Below are positions 1-11,700 of a stretch of 64,000 bases of DNA, piece after piece. Source of the DNA: Tetradesmus obliquus (taxonomy: Eukaryota > Chlorophyta > Chlorophyceae > Sphaeropleales > Scenedesmaceae); the NCBI GenBank assembly GCA_030272155.1, contig CP126202.1, positions 2,232,001-2,296,000 of the forward strand, written 5' to 3'. The position numbers and the translations under genes are program-made. The notes under the pieces are model-generated. The model worked only from the letters and a program-made list of their open reading frames with translations. It was not told the DNA's origin and did no database searches. Every line of letters begins with the position of its first letter. The first letter of the stretch is position 1.

Positions 1-544
1 ATTTCTTGAAGATACCGTCTCGATAGGTAAGGTCTTTTTGAATACTGGCAAGCTGCTTTTGTGGCAGTGCATGACAAGCAACTAGGTGTGAGGCATTGGT
101 GGAAGCGCGGGCCCCTACAACTTTACCGATGTGGCCAATCATTGATTTGAAACAAGTGGCTTTGATAAACATAGTCCATAACCCATAGTTTGTAGCCAAT
201 GCTTTGTTTGTGTTCTCTCACGCGTGAGCCGGTCACGTGATGTTGGGAGCTCAGGAATCGCACACGTGCGGTCGACACCCAGAGACTCTGAGGATATACA
301 GATAATGATCCCTATGTTGCTATATTTGAACCAGAAAGCGCCGTTCCCGGCGCTGACAGCGTTCGGGAGCGCCTTCTATTGTGACGACTTGTCAAGTTGA
401 AGAGAGTCGACGTGAGTTGACAGTAAACTAACGGTTTGCATGGTCTTTACAAGGGCTTTGCAACATGCAGTATCAACAATTACAAGTCAGCGGCCTTTGC
501 AATGGCTGTGCTGCTGCTCTTGCTGCTGCTGGTGATGGTGGTGG

Positions 545-654
<110 letters not shown>

Positions 655-779
655 AGTCACTGAGCGGTGCCGATGCTGAGTGGTTCAGATGCTGGCAGCC
701 ACGTGGCTGTGTACAGCCTCTGATTGGACATCTCATCTGTTCGTTGAGTGTGAAGAACAGAAGCAACAAATACTACAAA

Positions 780-862
780 CTGCACAGCAGCAAGCCTGAG
801 GGCTGCTGGCATAGTCAAACACAGCACAAGCTGCACAGCAGCAAGCCTGAGGGCTGCTGGCA
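780..862. repeat. 32-bp direct repeat pair (780-811, 831-862)
   Basis: The two copies are identical over about 32 bp (starting ctgcacagcagc and ending ggctgctggca). They are separated by 19 bp, giving a 51-bp period. No function is apparent. Confidence 0.8.
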
Positions 863-1494
863 CATTTCCTCCATTCTTTGAAGAAGCCTCAGATATGTAC
901 AGCCCTCGTCCCAAGTGGATGATTGCTGCAGTGCAACAACTACAACTATCCTGAGGCATGGTGGCGTGCTTTGTTGTTGTGCCTGTCTTGTAGGCACACA
1001 GGACGATCCAGGTGCACAGTTCCAGACCGTGCAACCCATGCTGTGACATTTTCACATAGCACATTGTGCAGGCACAACATTATGCATCAATCCAACAGGG
1101 AGCAAGATCCAGATCCAATGAAGCACGCACAGAACACACTATGCCAAACAACATCCATTGTAAACCATCGTCGTGCATGCGAAAACAGCACCAGCACCGT
1201 GCCAAGGGGTAGCATGTACCAACCGCACATTCCTAGGAGGGCACTGCCGTGACATACTAAGTCTCAGCTGGCGCTGCGTGCTGCTCATCTAGCCCAGCTG
1301 ACAGGTGACTCATCATCCGGTCAAGCGCAAACAGGGAACTCAGGCACACTCTAGACGCAAGGCAAGCGCCAACAACACATATCGACATTGTCCCAAGCGG
1401 CATGCATTGCAACAAACATCAGGTCCAACAGTCTACCAAGCTTCAATGGCTACAGAGCAGCCGGTACCCACAGCAGGTACCTAGGTGGGCGTAC

Positions 1495-1606
1495 ATCCAG
1501 CACAACCTGTTCGAATCCAGCACAATTTGTTTGAATCCAGCACAACCTGGTCAAATCCAGCACAACCTGGTCAAATCCAGCACAACCTGGTCAAATCCAG
1601 CACAAA
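1495..1606. repeat. 20-bp tandem repeat, about 5.5 copies
   Basis: The unit is close to atccagcacaacctggtcaa. The three right-hand copies are almost identical and the left-hand copies are diverged. It is a head-to-tail minisatellite without spacers, so it is not a CRISPR array. Confidence 0.85.
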
Positions 1607-2040
1607 CAGCGCGCACTTTGGTGAGCAGCGAGGCATGCGTTCTGCGGTCCAGCAACCTCATACAGTGCACATCAGTAGCAAAGGACCCGGAAAACCAACT
1701 ACAAGTACCATCCACTGGTGCCACCAGTGGGCGTAGTAATCATGTGTGTCTTCACACACCGCGTGGTGACCACATGGTGCAAGCGGCCACAGCCGTAGCA
1801 TATGTACTAGTGTAGCACCTTCACAACCTTGCCGCACCCACTGGCCTCACTTGGTGTGATCGGGACGGCCCTGAACACACCGCCACACCACCCTTCACTG
1901 TGTCCAATCCGAACTCATTGCTGCAAGGTGGCAGCAACTCAACATGTCACAACGTATTGTTGTGGTTTGACCGTCACCCTGACTCAGCAAGACAATGGCA
2001 TGACGCGATACCACTGCTAGAACACCTCCATCATGTGGAT

Positions 2041-2089
2041 GCTATCGCGTGATAGCGTTGTATCTGGTCTTTGCTATCAAGATGATAGC
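2041..2089. repeat. Two short hairpins with the same stem
   Basis: GCTATC pairs with GATAGC at 2041-2056 (loop GCGT) and again at 2073-2089 (loop AAGAT). The two stem-loops are 16 bp apart. No associated gene is visible. Confidence 0.6.
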
Positions 2090-3544
2090 GCGGTGTATCC
2101 TGTGTCTTAGGCTGATGGGTGCGACAACATACAGTTTTGAGAATCACACATTGAATGCATGCCAGGATAGATTCACAACATACTGCAGACAAAGTTCTCA
2201 CAAACCTGTATAAGTTTTACATTACATTACATTACATGCTTCACTCAACGAGGAGTGGGAACCCCAGTCAGGAGCCAACGAAAGGCTCATAGGGGGATTT
2301 TGATCAGCCATCGGGGCGAAGCGCCTGAACCCAACAGGAAACTTTCACCACAAGCACACACCCACATGAGCAACAGCCCGTATACTGCACGTACAGAAGC
2401 AGTTGTCATATGACATGCATGCAAGCTCAAACTCGGATCACTTAGCAAGCACAGCAGGTCATCCATTGACGAGCATACGAACGGTCTCCATCCATGGCCA
2501 CCTGTTCATCGAGCAAGCAGATGCAGCACATCACCACCGGCAGCGGCAGTGCCGCGTCTACACACCAAGTGCACCTTGCACACGTTGTGAACACGCGTTG
2601 AACCAAGCATCGCACATCTCAGCCGACAGCAACACACAACAGCACCGTGCTGTTCGAAGTTTGAACCAACTGATCAGTTGGTGGATACTCATGTTGGGAA
2701 TGGGCAATTTCAGAGCAGGGCACATGTCCAGTAGAAACCCTGGAGCAATGCACAGCAACAGCAAACTTTTGCGGCGACCACCGTTTTCAGTGAACTGACA
2801 AACAGCACTGAGTGCCCTGACAGACCACCCATAATTTGCAGCATCATGTGTGCATGTTTAAGGTTGCTCGTAGGGGAACAACACGACAAACCGGCAAGGG
2901 AGGCAGGGTGACCGAAATACACTGCTGCTGCTTAATGCAGCGTGCATGCTCAACAGTGGCATGGCGAAGAACAACATTGCTGTGGCATTAATGGTAACAT
3001 GTTGATATGGAGGAGAAAAAGTGGCATCTTTAGGAACACTCCATGTTTTGTGAACACACATGTATGATCGGTATCTGCTGTCGGAACATAAGGCGGGCAC
3101 CACTGGTCTACGAAGTACAGCACTGCCTGGCAGGTAGTAACAAGAAGTTGCCGTCCGAACATACACACATATCATACTTATCTCGGTGCAACAAAACACC
3201 TCCAGCCTGATTGGATGCACGCTGTGTCATCGTAGCATGGTGCACCTGGCAGATCAGGTGGATGCATGTTTGAAGGAAAGAGGCCTCGTCGGCGCTCACA
3301 AATGACACACATTGTAGATACAGACCACCTCGCTTCTCAAGCAACAACACGGCATGCAATAGACTACGTCGGATGGCACTGGGACGAAGCGTACGTTTCT
3401 GGGCCGCAACCGCAGAGAATCCTGCTGACTCCACTGCAAGCACGTCACACAGCAGCACCTCTGCTGCTGCTGCCCTGATCATCACAACACAATCATATGC
3501 ACCGCATTGGCACACATCAACTTGGTACATGATGTACCGATACA

Positions 3545-4353
3545 TTACATGCACGTGATCTTGCGAGCACCGTTTATCTCCTCGGTGACCCAAACCACGC
3601 CATCGGCTCCAACAGACACAGCCCACGGGTACCTCAACGCACCTCCATACTTGGCCAGCAGCTTGCCGTTGCTATCGTATTTGAACAGGCCGCCAATCTC
3701 GTCGTAGATCGGCAGATATATGTTGCCGGCAGCGTCGACCGCCAGCCCCGCCGTGGTGTATGCGGGGAAGTCGGTGATGACCTCCCTCAAGAAGGTGCCG
3801 TCGCTGCTGAAAGCCACGACGCGGCCGTTGTCGTAGTCGCTTGCAAGCACGTTGCCAGTGCGTGGGTCGATGGCTACGCCAATCGGAGAGAAGCGCCCGT
3901 TGACGCCGTCGGGCGCCTGGAATGTCTTGAGCACCGTGAAGCTGGATGCAGGGTCCCAACACTTCAGAACACCATCGTTGTAGTTCCCTGCCCACAGCAT
4001 CCCGGCACTGTCTACAGCCAGTTGCTGGTAAAATAAGCCGACGTTGGGCGCTCGCACGAGGTTGCCCGATGGGTACGCCAGCTCTCTGAGGGCACCGTTT
4101 GCATAGCCAGCCACGTACACGTTGCCGTTTGTGCCATGGGCTTGGGCGAGGCCGGATATGGTATTCAGCCCGGTCCACTGTCCTTCGTACGACAGGTCTC
4201 GTGCCGAATACCTTGTGACGCGGTTGCCCTGGCTGTCAGCCACGAGGACGCTGGCGCCATCATTTGTGGGGAGGATCGCATATGGAAAACCGAAGATCCC
4301 GCCGTTTGCAAGAGAACCACCCTTGATGGCAAAGGCCTGGCTGGAGGCGCACA
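3545..4353 (-). CDS. Terminal exon: NHL/SMP-30-like repeat region
   Basis: The exon starts after an acceptor (cttgcacag) with two leading bases and runs 269 codons to TAA. Successive blades read VLVADSQGNRVTRYS, NVYVAGYANGALRELAYPSG, MLWAGNYNDGVLKCWDP, NVLASDYDNGRVVAFSSDG, NIYLPIYDEIGGLFKYDSNG and VVWVTEEINGARKI. These fit the hydrophobic-[AS]D-x-x-[NG]-x-R-V pattern of NHL and gluconolactonase-type propellers. About six blades are visible. A TGTAA hexamer overlaps the stop codon. Confidence 0.85.
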
Positions 4354-5759
4354 CTGTGCAAGCACAACACCACACGTCGTTGGGGTCAGCAACAAGTTCA
4401 CCGTGAATCACTGAGTGACGCTCAGGAGGTACTTCGCAGGTATCCGAGCCCACAGGCCATTCAGCAGGGATGCAACACACACTTACCAGGTGCTCGGCGT
4501 GGATTGCTGGCAGGGACTTCATTTCAAACCCAAGGCGTAGTTGATCTGTTGCCGCCGACAACCGGGTTACCTGGGCTAGTAGCTGCCTGGAAGTCTTGCA
4601 AGGCTGATTGCTATGGCTTATATGGTACAAGGGTGTGGCTGGTGCTAGCTGGCATCGTACAAGTACGTCCCATTTCATCAGCAACAACAGCATGAGCGCA
4701 TGAGCACAGCATTCAGTGACAACAGCAAGAGCACATGAGCAAAACACTGGGCCGGAACTGGGTGAGCACATGGGCACAGTCGCTGAACTGGACAGGTCTG
4801 CCATGCGAGTGCCTTACCGTTGCATCCAGCGCCAGGCTGCACCGTCCACTGGCCCGCCTGGCACACGGCAGTGTATCCTTGACCAAAGAAGCTGTTGAGA
4901 CCATCACATGCAGCCCGGCATGTCCCTCCATTGGCACGGCCCGCACAGTCAGCACTCCAGCCCTTGCTGCCAGCAGGTGCATTTGGCGTAGGCAGGAAGC
5001 TGCACGTGGTCGGCACCGGAGGCACCGGAGGCACGACAACATCGAAGCAGTCCCTGGCCGTCACCTGCCAGCCCCCAATGGTGCACTCTGCGATGAAGCC
5101 AACGCCCCTGTTGGGTGCTGTTGCATGCCGCGGTGCACTGGGAGCCGACAATCATGAAGGCGCAGCTGCTGTTGGCCCACTCGGGGCCAGGGCTGCCACT
5201 GCATGACCCTGTGGCAGCAACACAACCAGTCTACTCAGTCAGTGGTGGCCAACAACCATACTGCCAGTGTGGCAGGCGTGCACGGTAGCAGTGAACTGCT
5301 GTTAATTTGGAAGAGTGATGCTGCTATGCGACACGGCCCGTTTCTGATTCATTCTGATCCACTCACAGCCTGATTGTTGTTCAACACACGCACGGCTCAC
5401 GGCCTGTTTGAACATGACAATGCAGCAGGGCGCCAATCCACATATAGTTTGCAAGAGGATCATGATGATGCACATGCATGGGCGCATGCATGACACATTA
5501 CATTGTTGTCCATGACTGCTGTTTGGCTAGCAGTACAGCCGTGGCATGCCTAAACCCACGTGGAAAGCAGAAGCCGCCTGGTCCGCTCCAGCTGCCGTCA
5601 GGCAGGCAGGTGACGTAGTAGCCACTGCCATCATAAGCAGGCCAGATGCAGGTGGTGAAGCATTGCTGGCCAACAGCTGCTGAGGCGCATGGCTTGGCAT
5701 TCCACGGCCATCCTCCTTCGGGAGGTGCGGCAGCTGGGCCATCCGCACAGCCTGCGCAG

Positions 5760-5792
<33 letters not shown>

Positions 5793-8700
5793 GCAGGCAG
5801 GATAACGGTATTGGTGTTCACACACAGTCGGCTGCTGTGCCACAATCTTCAAAGCAGCTCAAAGGCACACCAGTTCATAAGCAGCAGCACTGTCATACGC
5901 TTGCCCTAGCAGCTGTCCCATGGCAACTTCACATTGCTTGCTGGTGCCGTTGACAGGTTGGTACAACTGCGCAGTGCACAACCGCAACCCGGTGCAAAAA
6001 CATGACGACTGCCACTTCACCCCATTGCCAACCTGCTGCGGGGCGACTAGTGCAGCTGCTGTCACTGCGTCACTGAGAGGGTTCCAGACCACATGATGGC
6101 ATAGGCTGTGGCCACGGGCAAGCAACATCCGTCCTCTTACCTGGCAGCACTTGCATCAGGGCCACTGCACCAGTGGTACTGTTGTCACCTCCCACCACAG
6201 CAGTGAAGCGCAGCACGCCTGGGCTGCTGCTGACGCTGCCCAGCTGCGGGCCCTGCAGGGCCAGGCTGGCTGAGTAGGTGCTGTCACCAGCAGCAGCTGG
6301 CTGCATGTCTGTCAGGAACTGCAGTGGCGTGCCCGCAGAACTGCATGTGAAGAGCTTCACAGCACCAGCTGCTGCTGGCAGGCTGGTGTTGAACTTCATG
6401 GTGAACGCAATCTGTGCATTTGACTTCATAATGACGCTGCCAGTGATGGTTGTCAGTGTGCCGCTGATGTCCTGAGAGTCTGCGATGGGTGACAGTGAGA
6501 ACAGGTGGACATAGAATGGTTTAGCAAGCAACAAAGCAGTCAGTAGACATGCAGATTGCAGACACAGTCTGTGACGGACAGCGGTGAACTAGATCATTTT
6601 GAAGGACACAGGTTGGTTCAGCAAGCAACAACAGGGTCAGCACGCGTGCAGACATTCAACGCCAGTTACAAGGCCAAGCAAACAGGGAAACTATCTATGA
6701 CATGTGAGTATTACATCTTTTCGCATCTGCCTCACTGACAATCTTTGCACTGTAGCAGGTGAGCAGCAGCACAGGTGTGCATCTAAATCGGCAACAGTAG
6801 CATCACATGGCAATGCAAGGGATGCAGCATGATGCCAGGTGATTGAGGCAAGCAGGCCACAAAGTAAGCTACAAGGCTGCAGCAGCTGTGCATTCAAGCA
6901 AGTTGTTCACCTGGCTGTTGCGGCTGGCAGGTCTGCTGTGGTGGCAGCCAACTGCTGTCAGGGCCGCACAGCACGCTGACACTGCCGCTCCACTTCCCTG
7001 AGCACTGCGCGGTGCAGGAGGAAGTGCCGTTGCAGCTGGCCGGCCAGGCAGGGATGCCCGGCACAGCAGGGGGCGGGTGTAGTGTGCTGTGGCGTGACAT
7101 CGTGATGTTTGCGTCATTGCAGCACTGCTGTGCCCTGAACCCTCAGCATGCCAGGCGGCAGCTCGTATTTGGGCGGCTGCAGCGCTGTGTATGGCTGTTG
7201 GGTTCTCCTTTGAAAATTAGCACGCCTATCGTGGAGATTGCGTGTTCCCAGCCATCCTTGCCGTTTCTACGTGACTTTCTGTGAGTGTGCTTACGCGTTG
7301 CGATTGGGCCAAGTCCCTCACTTTGTGAAAAGTTTACGTATTTGGTGGAGTCGGAGGGTAGCTCGGGCCGCCTCGGGCCGCCTTCGCCCAGGAGATGGGC
7401 GACAAGTATGACGGCAGCACTCCAGTGCAGAACTTTGTAGACCGGGTGCAGCGTGCAGTGCAGCGCATGCGGGCCAACTTCTATGAATTCAGCGACAGCG
7501 ACCTGGCCAGCTTCATTAAGGGCAGCCTAGTCACTGCTCAGCTGGATGTTTGGGCCAGCGGCAACGATACCCTGCGGGATCCGGCATCTTCAGCAGCACT
7601 GCTGGAGGAGCTGAGTCGTGTGCTGCAGCCCCGCACGGACCTGGCGGATCTGGCCTGCCAAAAGGCACTGCACCAGCCGGCAGATACTGCAGTGGGCCAG
7701 TTCGACGAGCTGACCGGCATTAACAAGCGGTACAGGGTGCCGCAGCCATCTGGCGAGGGCGTGCACGGCATGATCCGCTGCTTCCCTGCGCAGATGCAGA
7801 TGCGGCTGCCGCTGCTGCTCACGCAGCTAGAGGTGGACCGCACCAAACACAGCGTGCAGTTGCTGCACGCTGCGTGCGTCACATATGACAGCCAGGAGGC
7901 GCAGCAGCGCGAGGAGCGACAGCGCCAGGCTCAGCAGCAGTTGATCCTGGACTTGCAGGAGGAGGTTCGGCAGCTGCGCCAGCAAAAGCAGCCGCGCGAC
8001 GCAGCCGGGCAGGCCGACGGCGGTGGCAGAGGTGGCCGCGGCGGCCGCTTCGGTGGCGGCCGTGGCGGCGGGTGTGACAGCGGCGGCGGGCGCGGCAGGG
8101 GCCGCGGTGGCCGCCCCGCGCCAGCAGTGGATGACGAGGGCGACTTGGGCCCCCTGGCTGAAGGTAGCGGCGGTGACGGCGGCATGCCTCACGCCGCTAT
8201 AGCCCCGGTGCTGATGGGCGCTACTTTCCGCGCGCAGCGTTACTGGAGCGATGGTGACAGCAGCGACAGCGGCGACGAGGACCAGGCAGCAGCAGCGGCG
8301 GCTCTGGCAGCCACCCTCATGGCAGGCGGTGTCAACAGCAGTGGCAGCAGCAGTGCAGCTGCTGCCCCAGGCAGCAGCGGCGTCGCTGCTAGCCTCACCA
8401 GCAGTGGCAGCAGCAGTGCAGCTGCTGCCCCAGGCAGCAGCGGCGCAGCTGCTAGCCTCGATGATGATGATGATGGGCTGCGCATGATGAATGCCGCAGT
8501 GCGGCAGCGCCGCCCGCGCAATGCAGAGGCCGTCGGCCCGGCCGACCAGCAGCAGCAGCACAACCCTGGCGGCGCGCTGCCGGCACGGCCGCAGCGTCAG
8601 TCAGCGGAGCAGCAGGCCCTCACACACATACAGCAGGTGTTGGCCAAGGCGCTAGTCCCCCTGAACCTACAGGAGCTAGCCACGGTCTGCGCCTCTGAGC

Positions 8701-11700
8701 GCGCGGCTGCGTTCCGCCGCGTGCTGACGACTCTCTACGAGGAGCTGGCACGGCCTGTCAGCGGGGCCGCCTGGGTGGATGTGCTGGCAGCGATCTCGGC
8801 AGTTGATGGGCTGCTGCACACTGCGCTGGTGCAGCAGTCTCTGACAGCAGCGGCAGCAGCAGCAGCGGGCAGCAGCAGCAGTTCCTGCAAGCAGCAGCAG
8901 CAGCAGCAGGCGATGCCCTGCCTGCTCGGCGTTGGCGCAATGGGGCGCGTCCTCAGCGCTGGCCTGGCCTTCAATGTGCTGCAGGGCCCGGCGGCAGCGG
9001 CAGCGGCAGCGGCGAGTGGCAGTGGTGGCAGCAGCAGCGGCAGCAGCGGCTGGTAGCCTTTGAGCAGGCGCCCTACAAGGCGGCGGCCAAGGGCCGGGTG
9101 GTTAAGTTCACCCTGGCTAGCATGATGACCGTCAAGGTCGGGCTGTACAGCAACGGCAGCGTCAAGCGTACCGTGCAGGCTCATCTGGACTACGGCTGCA
9201 ATGGCAGCTGCATCAGCACCGAGTTCCTGCAGCAGAACTGGCACCAGGTCTTCGCCCCGGGCAGCAAAGCAGAGCTGGCGGAGCTGGAGACGCCGCTGCA
9301 GCTGGGCATGTTTGCGGGCGACCAGCACACTGTGATCACGCACGTGGTGTGCGGCGTGGAGCTGGTCATCGGCGACGGCGTCTACGTAGTAGACATGCTG
9401 GTGGTGCCGGGAGCAAACTTCAGCCTGGTCCTGGGCAATGATTTCGCGTTTAACTACGCGGCGCGCACCTGGGCGCGCGACTTGAGCGACCGCCAGGCCG
9501 GCCGCTACCTGATCCTGCCCCTGACGGCGTCCCTGTGCCGCCCCGGCGTGGAGGCACCCCGCCGCCCGGCGAGCGCCACCGAGTTCTGGTACCCGATACA
9601 GCGAACCCTAGGATGCCTGACTGGCTGGTTGTGTGTGTTTCTAGGCGGGGTGTGTCGCGATGGGTTACGTGTCCTCCTGTGCAGTACAGGTGGGACATCA
9701 TTCGCTGTATGCATGATGCCCTTGGCCATGCTGGTGTACAGCAGACTTGCCTGTATATGCAGCAGTACTTTCATTGGCGTGGGTTGCGTTCTGATGTGGT
9801 GTCTTTTGTGCGCTGTTGTGACAACTGCCAGCGCCGCAAGCTGGCTATGCCGGCGTTACCGCCGCTGCAGCCTCCCGTAGTGCATGGTCCGTTTGAGCAT
9901 GTGCATGTGGATTTGTGTGGGCCCCTCCCGGCTCCTGTTGTGAGTGTGCACGGCCGCTTGTCTGTTCCAGACAAGCCGCTCAAGGCACAAGTTGTGATCA
10001 TGGTGGATTATTTCACCAAAGCGGCAGAATTCGCGATTGTTTATGACAAGTCGGCGGCGGCTGTGGCTAAGGCGTTCTATTACAGTTGGGTGTGCAGGTA
10101 CTTTGTGCCTGCCTATGTTACGAGTGACAATGGTTCGGAGTTTGACAGTGAGTTTGTGCATCTGCTGGCGCGCCTGGGTGTGCAGCATATCCACACCACT
10201 GCTGCGCATCCAGCTAGTAATGGGGCTGTTGAGCGTGTCGTCAAGTCGTTTAAAACGATGCTATCCACGCATATCAATGCGCATCCGCAGCATTGGGTGC
10301 AGAGTTTGCCTGTTATTCGCATGCACTACTGGGCGCGTGTGCATGCTGCTTTGGGTATGTCTCCGCATCAGATGGTGTTTGGCAGGCAGCCGCGTCCGGC
10401 TCTGCCTCTCAGTAATGATTTGCTGTTGGCGGCTGCGCAGGCTGGCAGTCAGGGCCCCTGCGGGCTCCCTCCTGTGGTTGCTGTGGTGCCTGATGCATGC
10501 CTCAGTCCGTTTGAACATGTTGCTACTTTGCAGCAGCAGTTGCTGGGGCAGGATGCGGCGGTGGTTGATCGTATTAGGTTGCAGTTCTACAAGAATGCAC
10601 GGCAGTGGCCGCTGCGACATGACGCCCGCAAAGGCAGATTGTGTAGTGAGCCGTTGCAGCTGGGTGATTGGGTGTTAGAAATCATTTCGGGTCCGGTGCC
10701 TGTCCTGCAGGATCAGGTGAAAGGTCCTTTTCTGGTGGTTGGCTTCCGGGGTGATGATCAGCAGATTGCGGTTCTGTCTACGGGTGGCACGGCGTTCAAG
10801 GACCCTGTTATTTTCAAACGGCACGTCAGCAATCTGGCTCGGTACTACTCCAAGCAGCAGTTGCAGCGTGCGCGTTGAGTGTGGTCCTGGGCGCTTGGCG
10901 GTTGTGGGGCTGCATGTGGTGGTAACAATTTATACCGCTACATTATGTAGTGTGCTGTGGCGTGACATCGTGATGTTTGCGTCACTGCAGCACTGCTGTG
11001 CCCTGAACCCTCAGCATGCCAGGCGGCAGCTCGCATTTGGGCGGCTGCAGCGCTGTGTATGGCTGTTGGGTCTCCGGTTTGTGTGTGTGTGAGTGGGGTC
11101 TAGTGTGCGGCAGTTCTGCTTTGCGTGTTACCACTGCATTGCGGCTCGTGTCCCCTGTGGCGGTGCCTTTTGGGTTTGTGCTTTTGCTTGGTGCGTCTGT
11201 TCTTTGGTTGCTCTCAGCCTGCCTCTGGGGGGGGGGGAGCGTGTGGCCGCTGATGGCGTGCCTTTGTGATCGCGTTGGCTGAGGTCAAGGACAGTAGTAG
11301 GAGTTTGTTGCTAGACAGCTGTGCAGCAATGCACCTAGCGCTTCTCAGCACGTGTGCAGCAGCAGTGTCTTGGAAGTAGCAGAAGGCCTGGATGAAGGCA
11401 GTAGAAGGGTGTTGCCAGCAGCTATGCAGTTATGCAGTCCTGCACATGGTGCGGCGGTGGCAGCCATGTAGTCATACAGCCTTGCACATGGTTCGGCGGT
11501 AGCAGCGGTGTTGTAGGCAGTGTCAGGGTTTGAGGATGAAGGGCTGTAGTACTGGAGCAGCAGTAGCAGTGTTGTCGGTACATCAGTACAGCATGAGGGC
11601 AGTTACGTGATGAGGAAACGAAGGGATGGAGTCAGTGTCACAGAGTGGCATTGACAATGCAATCTGGCCTGTTGGCCATTCTCGGCAGGTGAAAAGTTGT

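Noticed and set aside
1495-1606. CRISPR-like array
   Set aside because: The units are contiguous 20-bp tandem copies with no unique spacers.
5859-6060. Extra exon of the mosaic gene (Cys-containing minus-strand segment)
   Set aside because: Its entry and exit phases do not fit between exons 4 and 5, which join directly in phase 1.
8185-8561. Minus-strand protein overlapping gag
   Set aside because: Antisense shadow of Ala/Ser/Gln low-complexity codons.
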